A DNA stretch of 64,000 bases from Phreatobacter sp. (lineage in GTDB: Bacteria; Pseudomonadota; Alphaproteobacteria; Rhizobiales; Phreatobacteraceae). The DNA is taken from contig NZ_JAPZTZ010000012.1 of assembly GCF_027532945.1 (NCBI RefSeq), positions 114,030 through 178,029 on the forward strand, written 5' to 3'. The position numbers and the translations under genes are program-made. Below, piece by piece: positions 54,650-63,860 of the stretch. The stretch's first letter is position 1; each line of letters starts with the position of its first letter. The notes beneath the pieces were generated by a model. That model saw only the letters and a program-made list of their open reading frames with translations, was not told the DNA's origin and did not search any database.

Positions 54650-55135
54650 TCAGCGATCCATCGCAAAGAAGCGCAGTTCGATCGCCCGCCGCGCGGTCGT
54701 GTCCATCATGCACTGGGCGGCCAGCCAGCGGGCCATCGACCCACCGGCATAATGCACCCGGAAGAACGCGCATTTGCGATCGCGGTAGGTGATCCAGGCT
54801 CGCTGGACCTGCTGCAGTTCATGACGGGCCGCCCCTTGCGGGCCATCCCGGAAGTATCGGTTCAGCAGCACATCCCAGGCGCGATATTCATCGTGATAGC
54901 AGCGCTCCATCCCCACCGTCGTCTGGTTTTCGGCGTGCTTGAGGCAGGCCGCGCTGAACCGGCCGATACAGGCATAGCCTTGGGTCAGCAGGGGACGCTT
55001 GTCGGCGAGGCAGGTCTCGATCCCCTCGACAAAGCCGACCCAGCCAGCCTCCTCCTCGTCGCGCTGCTGGGCGAGAGCGGGACATCCGAGAGCGATGAGC
55101 ATCAGCATCACGGGGATAGCGTGGAGAACCTTCAT
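54650..55135 (-). CDS. LprI-like (DUF1311) exported protein
   Basis: 161 residues from the ATG at 55135. Signal peptide MKVLHAIPVMLMLIALGCPALA. The mature region has four conserved Cys (ETCLADKR, YACIGRFSAACLKHAE, MERCYHDEY) and the DUF1311 core LLNRYFRDGPQGAARHELQQVQRAWITYRDRKCAFFR ... AAQCMMDTTARRAIEL. Characterised homologues inhibit lysozyme; here the role is inferred from family only. 11 bases after the DUF1176 gene. Confidence 0.82.
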   Translation of the reverse strand: MKVLHAIPVMLMLIALGCPALAQQRDEEEAGWVGFVEGIETCLADKRPLLTQGYACIGRFSAACLKHAENQTTVGMERCYHDEYRAWDVLLNRYFRDGPQGAARHELQQVQRAWITYRDRKCAFFRVHYAGGSMARWLAAQCMMDTTARRAIELRFFAMDR

Positions 55136-55146
55136 GCCGAACGTCC

Positions 55147-56274
55147 TCAGCAAGGGGGGTGGAAGGATGCAGCGGTGGCCGGAACGCCTTCGCGCGCGGG
55201 CATGATCAACTGGCGTGAGTAGGTTCTCGCCCAATGGCCACTGATGGTTCCCGCGCAGCTGAGGCTCCGGCGTTCTTCCGCCAACTCGAAGGATCGGCCG
55301 GTCCAGCCCCACAGGCGCTGGATCAAGCACGGTGTGTCGGCGCCGGGCGGAACGGGCTCCCGCCACAATTCCCGAACGCGCCCGGTTTCGGCATCGAACT
55401 CCGGCAATGTCAGCAATCCGGCCTGCCCGGAGGGCCTTTCGGGCTGAGCACCGGGAAACTCGACGGGGCGGGCCGAGCCATCATCGTCCTCGATGACGAA
55501 GTAGGTCCGGGGAAGCCCCTGCTGGGAGTTGCAGGGCGTGACCCAGAGGATGCGATCGGGGCGTTGGCGATCACCCAGGAGCCTGTATCCGACGGTGGGG
55601 TCGAGGCCAGGAGAGCCGCATAGGGCTCGCCGCAGCCGAAGCGCCTCCGGCGAAGGGGCAATGGTCGCGGGGAGTTTCGGCAAGGGCGCGGTCACCAAGG
55701 CCTGAGGCGCCACAGTTGGAGGCGGGGATGCGGATGCTTCCGAACCTTTCTCCCGCAGGGCCGAGACGGTGCCCGACCGTGCCTGCGCGCGGTCGATCAT
55801 CGACAAGGCCTCGCCGATGCCCTGCACGGAGAGGCGCTCCACCACCGCCCCCGCGCGCGTCACCACATGAAGCTGCGTGTCGTCGTTGAGGCCGCCGAGC
55901 AGGGCGTCGACCATCGGAACGGGAACCTGCCAGTGATCCGATCCGCGAAAGCGCATCGCCACATCCGGCACCGGCATTGCCGCCCCGACGATGCGCAGCA
56001 ATCGGTCGTCCTGCGTCGCCGTCATGAGATTGGCCCGAAGCGTGCGCAGCGTGACGAAGACCTGCGGTCGCGCGTCCGGCTCCGCCCGCCGCTGGATGCA
56101 GATCCGCGACATGCCGAAGGGCGAAGGCTGGGCGACACGCAGCTGTGTAAGCTGCGAGGCGTTCACAAGAGAGCAGGTCGCGCCATTGTCACAGGAAACG
56201 ACCCATTCGCCGATCTCCTTCAGGGTGAACGCCGAAGCGGGCGCACATGCTATCGAGAGAGCCACCAGGGACAT
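55147..56274 (-). CDS. DUF1176 exported protein
   Basis: 375 residues from the ATG at 56274 with signal peptide MSLVALSIACAPASA. The DUF1176 pattern appears as FTLKEIGEWVVSCDNGATCSLVNAS at the start of the mature protein, and its second half as LRRALCGSPGLDP, DRILWVTPCNSQQGLPRTYFVIED and LPEFDAETGRVRELWREPVPPGADTPCLI. A Pro-rich linker joins the halves. Function unknown. First gene of the minus-strand run 56274-53573. Confidence 0.82.
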   Translation of the reverse strand: MSLVALSIACAPASAFTLKEIGEWVVSCDNGATCSLVNASQLTQLRVAQPSPFGMSRICIQRRAEPDARPQVFVTLRTLRANLMTATQDDRLLRIVGAAMPVPDVAMRFRGSDHWQVPVPMVDALLGGLNDDTQLHVVTRAGAVVERLSVQGIGEALSMIDRAQARSGTVSALREKGSEASASPPPTVAPQALVTAPLPKLPATIAPSPEALRLRRALCGSPGLDPTVGYRLLGDRQRPDRILWVTPCNSQQGLPRTYFVIEDDDGSARPVEFPGAQPERPSGQAGLLTLPEFDAETGRVRELWREPVPPGADTPCLIQRLWGWTGRSFELAEERRSLSCAGTISGHWARTYSRQLIMPAREGVPATAASFHPPC

Positions 56275-56631
56275 CCGCAGCCGGATATCAAGATGGTGCC
56301 GAGCTTCTGCGCGCCGAAGGAGGACAAGCACGCCGAACGCACATGCGACCATCCGCCCGATCATGATTGCGACGCCGAAGAGAGCATGTGCTCGGCCGCC
56401 CCACTGCCGTCGCGATGATGGGCCCGGGCGGCCAAAGACCTCATTTGGCGACGAGGCATGGGATCGATCCTTTCGGTCGGCCGACATGGTGGCCCGGCGT
56501 CAAGATGTCGTCTCCCTCATCGCCTCGGGACTGTGCGCTGGCGCACGCGGCGACCTGGTTCATTGTGCTGGTGTCGATGTCTTGCTGATCGCGGCCGATC
56601 TGGTCCGCCCGGCCCTCGTGGAGACTGCAAC
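56275..56631. other. Divergent intergenic region
   Basis: 357 bases between the DUF1176 gene and a small exported-protein gene. In-frame ATGs upstream of the DUF1176 start exist but would bury the signal peptide. I see no promoter or gene I can defend. Confidence 0.5.
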
Positions 56632-56892
56632 ATGACCTTCGCTTCGCACGTTCGCCCCGCCGCCCTCGCCGCGGCAGCACTCTTCACCCTGCTGGCCGTC
56701 TCGCCTGCCAGCGCCTATGCCGTCATCTGCAAGAGCGGCCGCTACGACGTCGACTCCCGGGACGAGGCGCAGTTGAGGATCGCCTTCGGCACCAGCTACT
56801 GCACGATCCGGCGGTTCAGCTACCGGTCGGATGCCGAGAACTTCTCGCGCAACAACAACATGCGCCCGGGCACCGCATGCTCGTGCCGATAG
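56632..56892 (+). CDS. Small exported Cys-rich protein
   Basis: 86 residues. Signal peptide ALAAAALFTLLAVSPASAYA, then a compact mature domain with four Cys (VICKSGRYDVDSRDEAQ, TSYCTIRRFSYRSDAENF and the terminal TACSCR). The family is unknown. Convergent with the Crp/Fnr gene. The 58 extra codons of the track ORF are unsupported. Confidence 0.65.
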   Translation: MTFASHVRPAALAAAALFTLLAVSPASAYAVICKSGRYDVDSRDEAQLRIAFGTSYCTIRRFSYRSDAENFSRNNNMRPGTACSCR

Positions 56893-56960
56893 GAGCAGGC
56901 TCCGCCGGGTGATGGCGCGGGCAAGCCGTCGGGTCCGGGAGCGGGCGCGCTGACCGCTCC

Positions 56961-57668
56961 CTACCCCAGTTCCTGCATCTTCTGGGCGATCCGCTGACGC
57001 AACGCCTCCGGATCGGGAAGGATGAGCCCTCCCCGCGCCTTCTGCATCAGGCCGTCCTGCTCCATGGCCCGCAGTTCGCGGGTGATCTGCTCGCGTCGAC
57101 ACCCGATGCGTGCAGCCAGCACGTGATGATAAGGCGGCGGGGAGACGATCCGCGCCTGGGAACCGCGGGCGCGCTGGATCGAGAGCCGGATGAGCTCGGC
57201 GTAGAGGTTGTGGCGAATGTCGAGGACAGCATGTTCGAGCAGGCGCGCATTGAGGTCGCGGACACGCCGGGCGAGCAGCACCATGACCCGCTCCGACACC
57301 TGGGCAGAGGCCTTGAGGATCTCGCGAAACAGCGCCGCCCCCACGATGCAAATGGTCGTCCGGGTCAGGGCGGTCACGTTCGCTGACCTTGGCTCGCCGT
57401 CAATGGCGGCGAGCTCCCCGAAAAACTCGCCCTCCCGAAGATCCGCGAGAATGAACTCGCGTCCGCCCGTCGTACGCAGCTGGATGCGGACGTCGCCTGC
57501 GATGATGAAATAGACATCGCTGGACGGATCATCGAAATCGATGATCGTCTGGCCCTCGTCGACCTTCTTCCAGACGCAACGGTGGTCGAAGCGCGAGAGG
57601 TCGAGGTCGCTGATGCCCTGGAAAATGCCGACCTGCGCGATCGATGCCATGCCCGTGTCCCGCTTCAT
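56961..57668 (-). CDS. Crp/Fnr-family regulator
   Basis: 235 residues from the ATG at 57668; the ATG at 57650 is an alternative. The cyclic-nucleotide-binding domain has the family motif GDVRIQLRTTGGREFILADLREGEFFGELAAIDGEPRSANVTAL, close to the cAMP pocket of Crp (GEFFGELAAIDG.PRSA). The HTH is HHVLAARIGCRREQITRELRAM. No N-terminal Cys ligands, so not an Fe-S FNR. Its gene diverges from a nucleotide cyclase gene, suggesting that the cyclase supplies its ligand. Confidence 0.92.
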   Translation of the reverse strand: MKRDTGMASIAQVGIFQGISDLDLSRFDHRCVWKKVDEGQTIIDFDDPSSDVYFIIAGDVRIQLRTTGGREFILADLREGEFFGELAAIDGEPRSANVTALTRTTICIVGAALFREILKASAQVSERVMVLLARRVRDLNARLLEHAVLDIRHNLYAELIRLSIQRARGSQARIVSPPPYHHVLAARIGCRREQITRELRAMEQDGLMQKARGGLILPDPEALRQRIAQKMQELG

Positions 57669-57821
57669 CGGCGCCCCAGGATCGAGCGGCGGCCGCTCGG
57701 CGGCAATCGCGTGCAATATCCGCGACGCATTCTTTGCCAAAGTGGGGTGCAAACTGGCAAGACCACGCGAGGATGACGCATCCGTGCTCGCAAGGGCACC
57801 GGCCGACTGCCCGTGGACGCC

Positions 57822-59761
57822 ATGAGACAGCCCCTCAAGCGCAAGATCACCGCCATTATGGCGGCGGACATCGCCGAATACACCCGGATCACCGCCGAGG
57901 ACGAGGACGAAACGCTCTCTCGGCTCCACGCCTATCGTCAGGTCTTCGACGATCTGGTGGTGCGGGCAGGCGGCCGCGTCTTCAACAGCGCTGGCGACAA
58001 CGTCATGTGCGAATTTCCCAGCGCGGTCGAGGCGACGCGCTGCGCGATCGACATCCAGGAATCCTTCCGCACCCGCAATCTCTCCTATCCCGCCCATCGG
58101 CAGATGCATTTCCGCATCGGGATATCGATCGGTGACGTCGTCGAGCGCGATGGGGACCTGCTGGGCGATGTCGTCAACATCGCGGCACGGCTGCAGGCGC
58201 TTGCCGAGCCGGGGTCCATCTGCGTCTCCCGCAGCGTGCAGGAGGCCGTCGCCAACAAGACCTCCGTGCCCTCGCTCGACATGGGCCATCGCGAGGTGAA
58301 GAACCTCCCCTATCCGGTGCATGTCTTCAGGATCGATGTGAGGCGGCCGGCCGGCCAGCCTGCCGCAGGACCCAAGGCGGCCGGCCATGCACCGGCGCCC
58401 CGCCGATCGGTGCATTTGTGGGTGCTAGCCGGGATCGCTGTCATCGCCGTCGGCGGCGGACTGGTATGGCTGAACAGACCCCGCGCGCCTGTCGGGACGG
58501 AAGCGCAGCCCCCAGCCATCGCCTCGTCGGGCCGCGGCGAGAGCAGGTCCGGGACCGACACGCCGGGCATGGCACAGGTGCCGCCTGAACGCCCAATCGC
58601 GTCCGAACCCGATGGTCTCACCCCGAGCCCAGCTGGATTGGCCGAGCGCTACCAGAGCGCCCGGCGGCTGGAGGAACAGGGCAATGTTGGCGCGGCCCGC
58701 CGCGAATATGCCGCCCTCATTCGGCTTGGGACGGAGGTCATCGACCCGGCGCTCCGCCTTGCGTCCCTCATCAGGGCGCAGGAGGGCCGGGATGCGGCGC
58801 CTGACGCGGCGGCGGAACTTGCCGGAGGACATGCGCGACCGGTTGCGCTGATCCAGGCCCTCACGCGCGACGGCGCTGAACGCCTGCGACGGCTGGAGGA
58901 GATCGCAGCGGCGGATCCCGAGTTCACGCCCATCCATTACCTCATCGCAGCGGAGCTATCGGGCGCACGGCCTGAAGGCCGGACGCTGGCCGAGAAGCGC
59001 CGCGAACGCGCCGCCCTCGAGCGCTTTGACGCGGCGAGCCGGGATGGCGCGCTGGAGCGCTACGTCATCGACCCTGCGACACGGGTGTCGTGGATGGAGC
59101 GGGCCAGGGACCGCAGGGCTTGCTGGCAGGCCTCTTCGCCGAGGGCCGCGACCGCCTTTCCATCGCCTTCACGCCCACCACGTCCGGCTGGGTCGGCACC
59201 ATCGCCCTGCCCGAACCTGCCACGACGATCGAATATCGGTTCGGCGGATCCGGATCGTTTCAGTCGACCGGCCTCCTGCAGATCACCGAGCCGCGGACGG
59301 GGCGGCCGATGCCGAAGCCGAGCATCGCGTTTGCCCACAGGCGCGACGCCGTGGATATCGCCCTGCGCTATGTCGATGCCGAAGGCGTGGCCTCGCCGGT
59401 CACCACCATCGCATTCGAGCCTGCGGCAGCCCTGCAGCGCGGCATGAGGGACATCCTCCAGGGTATCGCGCCCTCATGGGCCGTCTTCGGCACGGATCAG
59501 AACAGCGACCGGATCTACCTGACGGCGCTCATCAGCTATCGCTGCGCGATCGAGAAGGTCGAGATCGGTGTCGATGGCCAGGCACCGGGGACACCCTTCC
59601 CGCTGCCGCCCTGCGACCCCAGCCAGCCCTTCGGCGTTCCCGCCGGAGCGCGCCATTTCCTGGGTCTTGCTCCCTCGGTCGGGAGCGTCACGATCAGGCT
59701 GACCTTCGTCGGGGGAGACGTGTCCCAGGTCGCAACCTTCGCCCGCCCGACCCGTCGCTAG
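57822..59761 (+). CDS. Class III adenylate/guanylate cyclase with apparent frameshift
   Basis: Two overlapping frames make one protein of about 646 residues. The N-terminal cyclase domain is complete: the metal aspartates lie in MAADIAEYTR (Asp16) and FNSAGDNVMCEF (Asp59), and GISIGDVVERDGDLLGDVVNIAARLQAL is the catalytic core. A membrane helix (HLWVLAGIAVIAVGGGLVWL, about 195-213) and a Pro-rich linker follow. Then come helical repeats (RYQSARRLEEQGNVGAARREYAALI) and, in the next frame, a C-terminal beta-rich domain (GLLAGLFAEGRDRLSIAFTP ...). The frame changes near 59100-59120 (CCAGGGACCGCAGGGC), consistent with one missing base. Confidence 0.85.
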
Positions 59762-59910
59762 CCTCGGAAGGGGCGATCCATCGAGGCCTCCGGCCTGTGT
59801 GCGAGCGCACATCCTCGGGGCTGTCCGAAGCCGCATCTTCGAAGCAAGGGGGGAGGACCGGCGAGCCGGCTGGCGGTCCACGACGACGATCCGCTCCGCC
59901 AGGACAGCCT

Positions 59911-60198
59911 ATGGGATGGCCGGTGAAGGTCCGCAAGACGGCAGTGACCGTGACCGTTCTCGCTGCGGCCTGCCTGGCCCTCACCCTTGGCGCGTCCGTC
60001 ATGGGCGACGAGCGGGGGCTTGCCCTGAGCCTTCGCTGCTGGCTCGGCCCTCCCGTGGCGGTCTGTCACGACTTGGCGCGGGAGCGGGAAAACCGAGCCC
60101 TCCAGGCGGTGGAGAAGGAGTTGCGCGATCTGAACAGGCTCGCACCACCCGCCTGCGTCGATCCGGCCTCGGACACCACCATGCCCTGCCCACGGTGA
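59911..60198 (+). CDS. Small exported hypothetical protein
   Basis: 95 residues from the ATG at 59911 (CCAGGACAGCC). A basic start and hydrophobic segment (VKVRKTAVTVTVLAAACLALTLGASV) form a signal peptide or anchor. The rest is a helical region with Cys pairs (LSLRCWLGPPVAVCHDLARERENRALQ, PPACVDPASDTTMPC). Family unknown. Confidence 0.5.
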   Translation: MGWPVKVRKTAVTVTVLAAACLALTLGASVMGDERGLALSLRCWLGPPVAVCHDLARERENRALQAVEKELRDLNRLAPPACVDPASDTTMPCPR

Positions 60199-60271
60199 GG
60201 GCCGACGAGGTGAATGGTCTCGACGGACCAGACCGCGATCCCCGACATGCGTTTCGGGCCTCGACCTTGGC

Positions 60272-61003
60272 TCAAGGGTCGCCATAGGTGACGGCCACGG
60301 CCATGTCGACAAGACGAACACCATCGGCCGGTGACCGCGATGGATCGATCAATGTCACGATCCGGCGGCGGGTCACGATCCGCTGGGGATAGCCGTCATA
60401 GACAAAGGAGAAGGTCCGGGTCGCGTGGTTGGCGGAGGCCCCTTCAGGGACTTCGGTCGTGCAGAACCCCGTTCGTTGTTCGGCCGCGCCGAACTCGTCG
60501 ATAGCGCTGGGCAGCAGGACCCAACCGAGACAGGGATAAATCGGAGCCGTGAAGGCGGGGCCGAGCGCCGGGATCGGACAGTGACGGTCGCAATGCAGCC
60601 ATAGGCCGTCCTGTGGCACATAGCCGACCCAGGGTAATTCGGCTCTGATGGCCGCGCCGTACCGGGTGATCACGAAACGCAGTTCATCGATGAGTGTCGT
60701 CTGGTGGGCGTGGTTGTCCTGGTTGAGGTCATAGCCCCAGGCCATCAGACCCTGATGGTCGACGAAACGAACAAGATCGGCCTCGCTATCCACCCGCGTG
60801 ACAAAGGCGATGGCGAAGCTTGAGGGGTCCTGCCGGACGAAGACACTGTCGCCGGCCCGAGGAGCAAAGGGGCCCGACGACAACGCGGCGAGGCTCTGTT
60901 GCCGGAAGCCGCAGCCCTGCAGCGCGCGACCGAGGGCGAGCGGCAGCTCCGCCGGCGCGGAGCCCGCGGGACCTGTCCGGCCGCCCGAACGCCTGGAGCC
61001 CAC
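60272..61003 (-). CDS. Hypothetical protein
   Basis: 243 residues, start uncertain. Beta-rich with several aromatic stretches (FAIAFVTRVDSEADLVRFVDHQGLMAWGYDLNQDNHAHQTTLIDE, YVPQDGLWLHCDRHCPIPALGP, FSFVYDGYPQRIVTRRRIVTLID). No membrane segment. Family not recognised. Convergent with the small gene at 59911. Confidence 0.55.
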   Translation of the reverse strand: MGSRRSGGRTGPAGSAPAELPLALGRALQGCGFRQQSLAALSSGPFAPRAGDSVFVRQDPSSFAIAFVTRVDSEADLVRFVDHQGLMAWGYDLNQDNHAHQTTLIDELRFVITRYGAAIRAELPWVGYVPQDGLWLHCDRHCPIPALGPAFTAPIYPCLGWVLLPSAIDEFGAAEQRTGFCTTEVPEGASANHATRTFSFVYDGYPQRIVTRRRIVTLIDPSRSPADGVRLVDMAVAVTYGDP

Positions 61004-61187
61004 CCGATTCCTCCTGAAACCATGGAGCGGATTCCAACCGCTCTAGGCCCTGGCGCCGACCCGGCCTGTGCGCAAGCGCACACCCTGCCCTCGCCGACAG
61101 CACTAAACCCGCCGAGACCGCCAGAGGATCTTCGACGCAGCGACATGCGGGTAGGCCCGGCGACACCCGGCAGGGAGGAAACAGACG

Positions 61188-61730
61188 GTGCAGGACCTGA
61201 TCCAGATCGCTCGCAATTCATGGATCGTGATGCTCGCGGCCCTCGGCATCGTGGTGGGCCTCGGCATGGTCGGCTACGGCATGGTATCGGGGCCGCCCGC
61301 GCGCAGCAGCCTTCAGGTCGTGGAGGGCACGATCACCGAGGCGTCACGGGTGACCCGGCGGAGCCGTCGGACGGGATCGACCTCTTCCTACTACGAGATG
61401 ACACTGAAGCCGCGGCTGAGCGCGACCGAGCTGAAGCTGCGCGTTCCCACCATCGAGATGGCGGAGTCAGACGTGCGCTCGCTGATCGGCGGGCCGGTCC
61501 GGGCGGAATTCGACTCCGAGCAGGATGTCTATGTGCTGAGCAGCGGTAACCGCGAGGTTCTGACCTATGCGAACACGCTCGAACGCCGGAATCTGAACCT
61601 GCGCCAGTACCATGTCGATGGCATCGCGCTGATGATCGCCGGCGCCGTCGCCCTCGCGATCGGCTTGATCCTTGGATACCGCAAAAGGCGGCGCGAGATG
61701 GCCGATAGCGCGACCGTGGTGTCACGCTAG
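61188..61730 (+). CDS. DUF3592-like two-helix membrane protein
   Basis: 180 residues from a GTG start with GGGAGGAAACAGAC. An N-terminal helix (WIVMLAALGIVVGLGMVGYG), a soluble beta domain with a substitution-like VVEGTITEASRVTRR ... YYEMTLKPRL, and a C-terminal helix (GIALMIAGAVALAIGLILGY) followed by KRRREMAD resemble DUF3592 proteins. Function unknown. Confidence 0.7.
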   Translation: MQDLIQIARNSWIVMLAALGIVVGLGMVGYGMVSGPPARSSLQVVEGTITEASRVTRRSRRTGSTSSYYEMTLKPRLSATELKLRVPTIEMAESDVRSLIGGPVRAEFDSEQDVYVLSSGNREVLTYANTLERRNLNLRQYHVDGIALMIAGAVALAIGLILGYRKRRREMADSATVVSR

Positions 61731-61821
61731 GGCGTTTGCCTGGGCGACCGGGTACCGCCGACCCTTCGGAAGCCGGGTCGCGCGACCCACCCTGACGATC
61801 GACAATCAGAGGCAGACACAT

Positions 61822-62226
61822 TTGGCTCCCGCCCCTCCTCTCCCGATAGCCAACCGGTGGACAGGTCTGTCGAACAGCCTCCGCGTCCGCTGCGCGCGCA
61901 GCGTCAATCGTGCCGAGACCGCCCGCGCTCTCGAAGCGCTGCTGCGCGAGATCGGGCCTCCCCTGGCCTATGACGTGTTCGACCGGTCCTTCGATCTTGG
62001 TGAGCCTGGAACCCCCGGCGCGCCGAGCTATCCGGACATCACAATCGTGATCGGCGATGCCGAGCATGACCTCTTCTTCGTCGCACAGCGAGAACGCGGA
62101 GCGCTGGGCCGCGTGTCCGTCCATGAGTCGATCCACGATGCCGCGGACGACTTCATGCGGCGAGCAACCGACGCCGTCGGCCCTTGGAGTTCGGCCCGGA
62201 TTGTCGTTTTCGGCAGCCCTCCGTGA
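61822..62226 (+). CDS. Hypothetical protein
   Basis: 134 residues from a TTG (GAGGCAGACACAT before it); upstream codons of the track ORF are unsupported. Contains ETARALEALLREIGPPLAYDVFDRSFDLG, PDITIVIGDAEHDLFFVAQRE and SVHESIHDAADDFMRR. Resembles no family I know. Confidence 0.5.
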   Translation: MAPAPPLPIANRWTGLSNSLRVRCARSVNRAETARALEALLREIGPPLAYDVFDRSFDLGEPGTPGAPSYPDITIVIGDAEHDLFFVAQRERGALGRVSVHESIHDAADDFMRRATDAVGPWSSARIVVFGSPP

Positions 62227-62447
62227 CTTGAAGCGGGCCCCTGGCTCGATCGAACAGCTGGTTGTGGGGCGATCGCCAATGACCCCTGGGCGGCGCGAAC
62301 CAGACGCCGTCCCGGTCGAACCCGGCGAGCCCGCCATAGACATGGTGCGACGGGTGTAAGCCGTTAATAGGCTTCAGAAAAACGCCGGATACTTCCAGCG
62401 CGTCAAAATCTGGGCATCTCTCTTGCTCGAAGGGAGAGGCCTTGGCC

Positions 62448-62936
62448 ATGAAGATCGTTATCATTGGAGTGGCCGTCGCCGCGGCCGCGTTCGGGCTGGC
62501 GTTGATGGTGGGACTGCTGCTGCCTGAAACCCGGACAGGCTCTGCGCAACGCCTCATGCGTGCCACACCGGACACGATCCTCTCGGTGATCACGGACGTC
62601 GCGGCCCAGCCCGACTGGAGATCGGACGTCAGAGCGATCGAGGCCGAGGGGGATGCCTGGGTTGAAGTGACGCGCTCAAGTGACCGGATCCGGTTCGAAT
62701 GGACCGAGCGCACGGCGACGACACTCGCGCTACGTTTCAGGTCGGACAGGGGCGTTGTGGGAACATGGCGCGCTCGACTTGTCCCGGAGACAGTGGGGAC
62801 GCGCTTGGCGGTCGAGGAGCGGGCGAGCATCCGTGGCCCTCTTGGCCGCCTCATCGCCGCCTTGCTTTTTGATCCGAACACCTTTTCAGAGCGGTATCTC
62901 GATGAACTGGCCCAACGGCTGGAGAAGGTCTCGTGA
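62448..62936 (+). CDS. SRPBCC (START-like) domain protein with membrane anchor
   Basis: 162 residues from the ATG at 62448 (AAGGGAGAGGCC). One N-terminal membrane helix (IVIIGVAVAAAAFGLALMVGLLL) precedes a polyketide-cyclase/START-like fold: RLMRATPDTILSVITDVAAQPDWRSDVRAIEAEGDAWVEV and VEERASIRGPLGRLIAALLFDPNTFSERYLDELAQRLE. Binds a hydrophobic ligand in related proteins; here unknown. The GTGA stop overlaps the next gene, indicating coupling. Confidence 0.8.
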   Translation: MKIVIIGVAVAAAAFGLALMVGLLLPETRTGSAQRLMRATPDTILSVITDVAAQPDWRSDVRAIEAEGDAWVEVTRSSDRIRFEWTERTATTLALRFRSDRGVVGTWRARLVPETVGTRLAVEERASIRGPLGRLIAALLFDPNTFSERYLDELAQRLEKVS

Positions 62937-63358
62937 GACAGGCAAAGGGAAAGCCGAAGGTCGACTGGTACAAGCGTTTCAACAACGCCCGGGAGCCCCA
63001 TGTGGTCACGCTTAGCGCGAACTTCGCGGGCGTTAAGGCGGGCTCGACCATGTTGATCTCGTCGCCGGCCCAGATCGCGTCGTACCTCGCCTCCATCCCC
63101 CAGGGGGAAACGCGGACGATTGCTCGCATGAGGAGCGACCTTGCGAGACGATCCAGGGCAGATGCGATGTGCCCTGTCACAACCGCCATCTATCTGAGAG
63201 TCGTCGCCGAGGTCGCCCTGCAAGATCTCACGCAGGGCAAGGGCATGGATGCCGTTGCTCCATTCTGGCGACTTGTTACCCCTGACTCGAAGGTCGCCCA
63301 GGGGTTGTCCTGCGGTCCCGAAGGAGTCGAGCATCTTGCTCGGCTGGACGCAATCTAG
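62933..63358 (+). CDS. MGMT/alkyltransferase-like protein without catalytic Cys
   Basis: 141 residues from a GTG overlapping the preceding stop. ISSPAQIASYLASIPQGETRTIARMRSDLARRSRADAMCPVTTAIYLRVVAE followed by VAPFWRLVTPDSKVAQGLSCG matches the wing-HTH part of O6-alkylguanine methyltransferases. The active-site motif PCHRVV is replaced by PFWRLV. Such Cys-less proteins are known as alkyltransferase-like (ATL) and mark damage. The assignment is by motif comparison, not by a search. Confidence 0.65.
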   Translation: MRQAKGKPKVDWYKRFNNAREPHVVTLSANFAGVKAGSTMLISSPAQIASYLASIPQGETRTIARMRSDLARRSRADAMCPVTTAIYLRVVAEVALQDLTQGKGMDAVAPFWRLVTPDSKVAQGLSCGPEGVEHLARLDAI

Positions 63359-63386
63359 CGCGAAACGTGAATACGCTGCCGTTCGC

Positions 63387-63859
63387 CGCGACCCCATCCC
63401 CTGCTGACCGAGGGCCGGCTCCTCATGGCCCTCACTGTGCCCGGCAAGGCCCACGCCGGCGAGGCGGTCGGGGAGCCCTGCATCCTGCCCGCCTATGGCG
63501 CGGCGCCGCCGCCCGCTTCGGTGGACGAGGCCGACGAGGACGCCACGATCAGCCATAGCGACCTCTTCGGCTTCTGCCATTCGCGTTCGACAGCGCGAGG
63601 TATCAAGCCCATTCGGTGGGACGACCGTGGTCAGCGGTTAGAATCCATCAGGCTTGACGCATCCACAGAGGGCGCCGCCTTGCGCCGGCGCGTCAACCCG
63701 AGCACCGTGGCCATCCGCCCCCGCCTCAGCGGTGACGGCCGCCAGCTTGCATGGTCTCGAGATGGTGATGCCGCACCAAAGCCGCCGATCGCCGCGACCC
63801 CATCCCCTCTCGGCCGGGGTCCTGCTCCTTATGGCCCTCACTCTGCCCGGCAACGCCCA
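63387..63859. repeat. Duplicated leader segment with gene remnants
   Basis: GCCGCGACCCCATCCCCT...ATGGCCCTCACT.TGCCCGGCAA.GCCCA occurs at about 63387-63455 and again at 63788-63859, same orientation. Each can encode a signal-peptide-like MALTVPGKAHA / MALTLPGNAQ. The first is followed by a short Pro/Asp-rich reading frame (63425 onward), the second is cut by an insertion-sequence end. I see no complete gene across 63359-63860; it looks like remnants of duplicated exported-protein genes. Confidence 0.5.
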
Positions 63860-63860
63860 G

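Noticed and set aside
62153-63580. 475-aa minus-strand ORF
   Set aside because: Antisense to SRPBCC and MGMT-like genes, which have ribosome sites and recognisable motifs.
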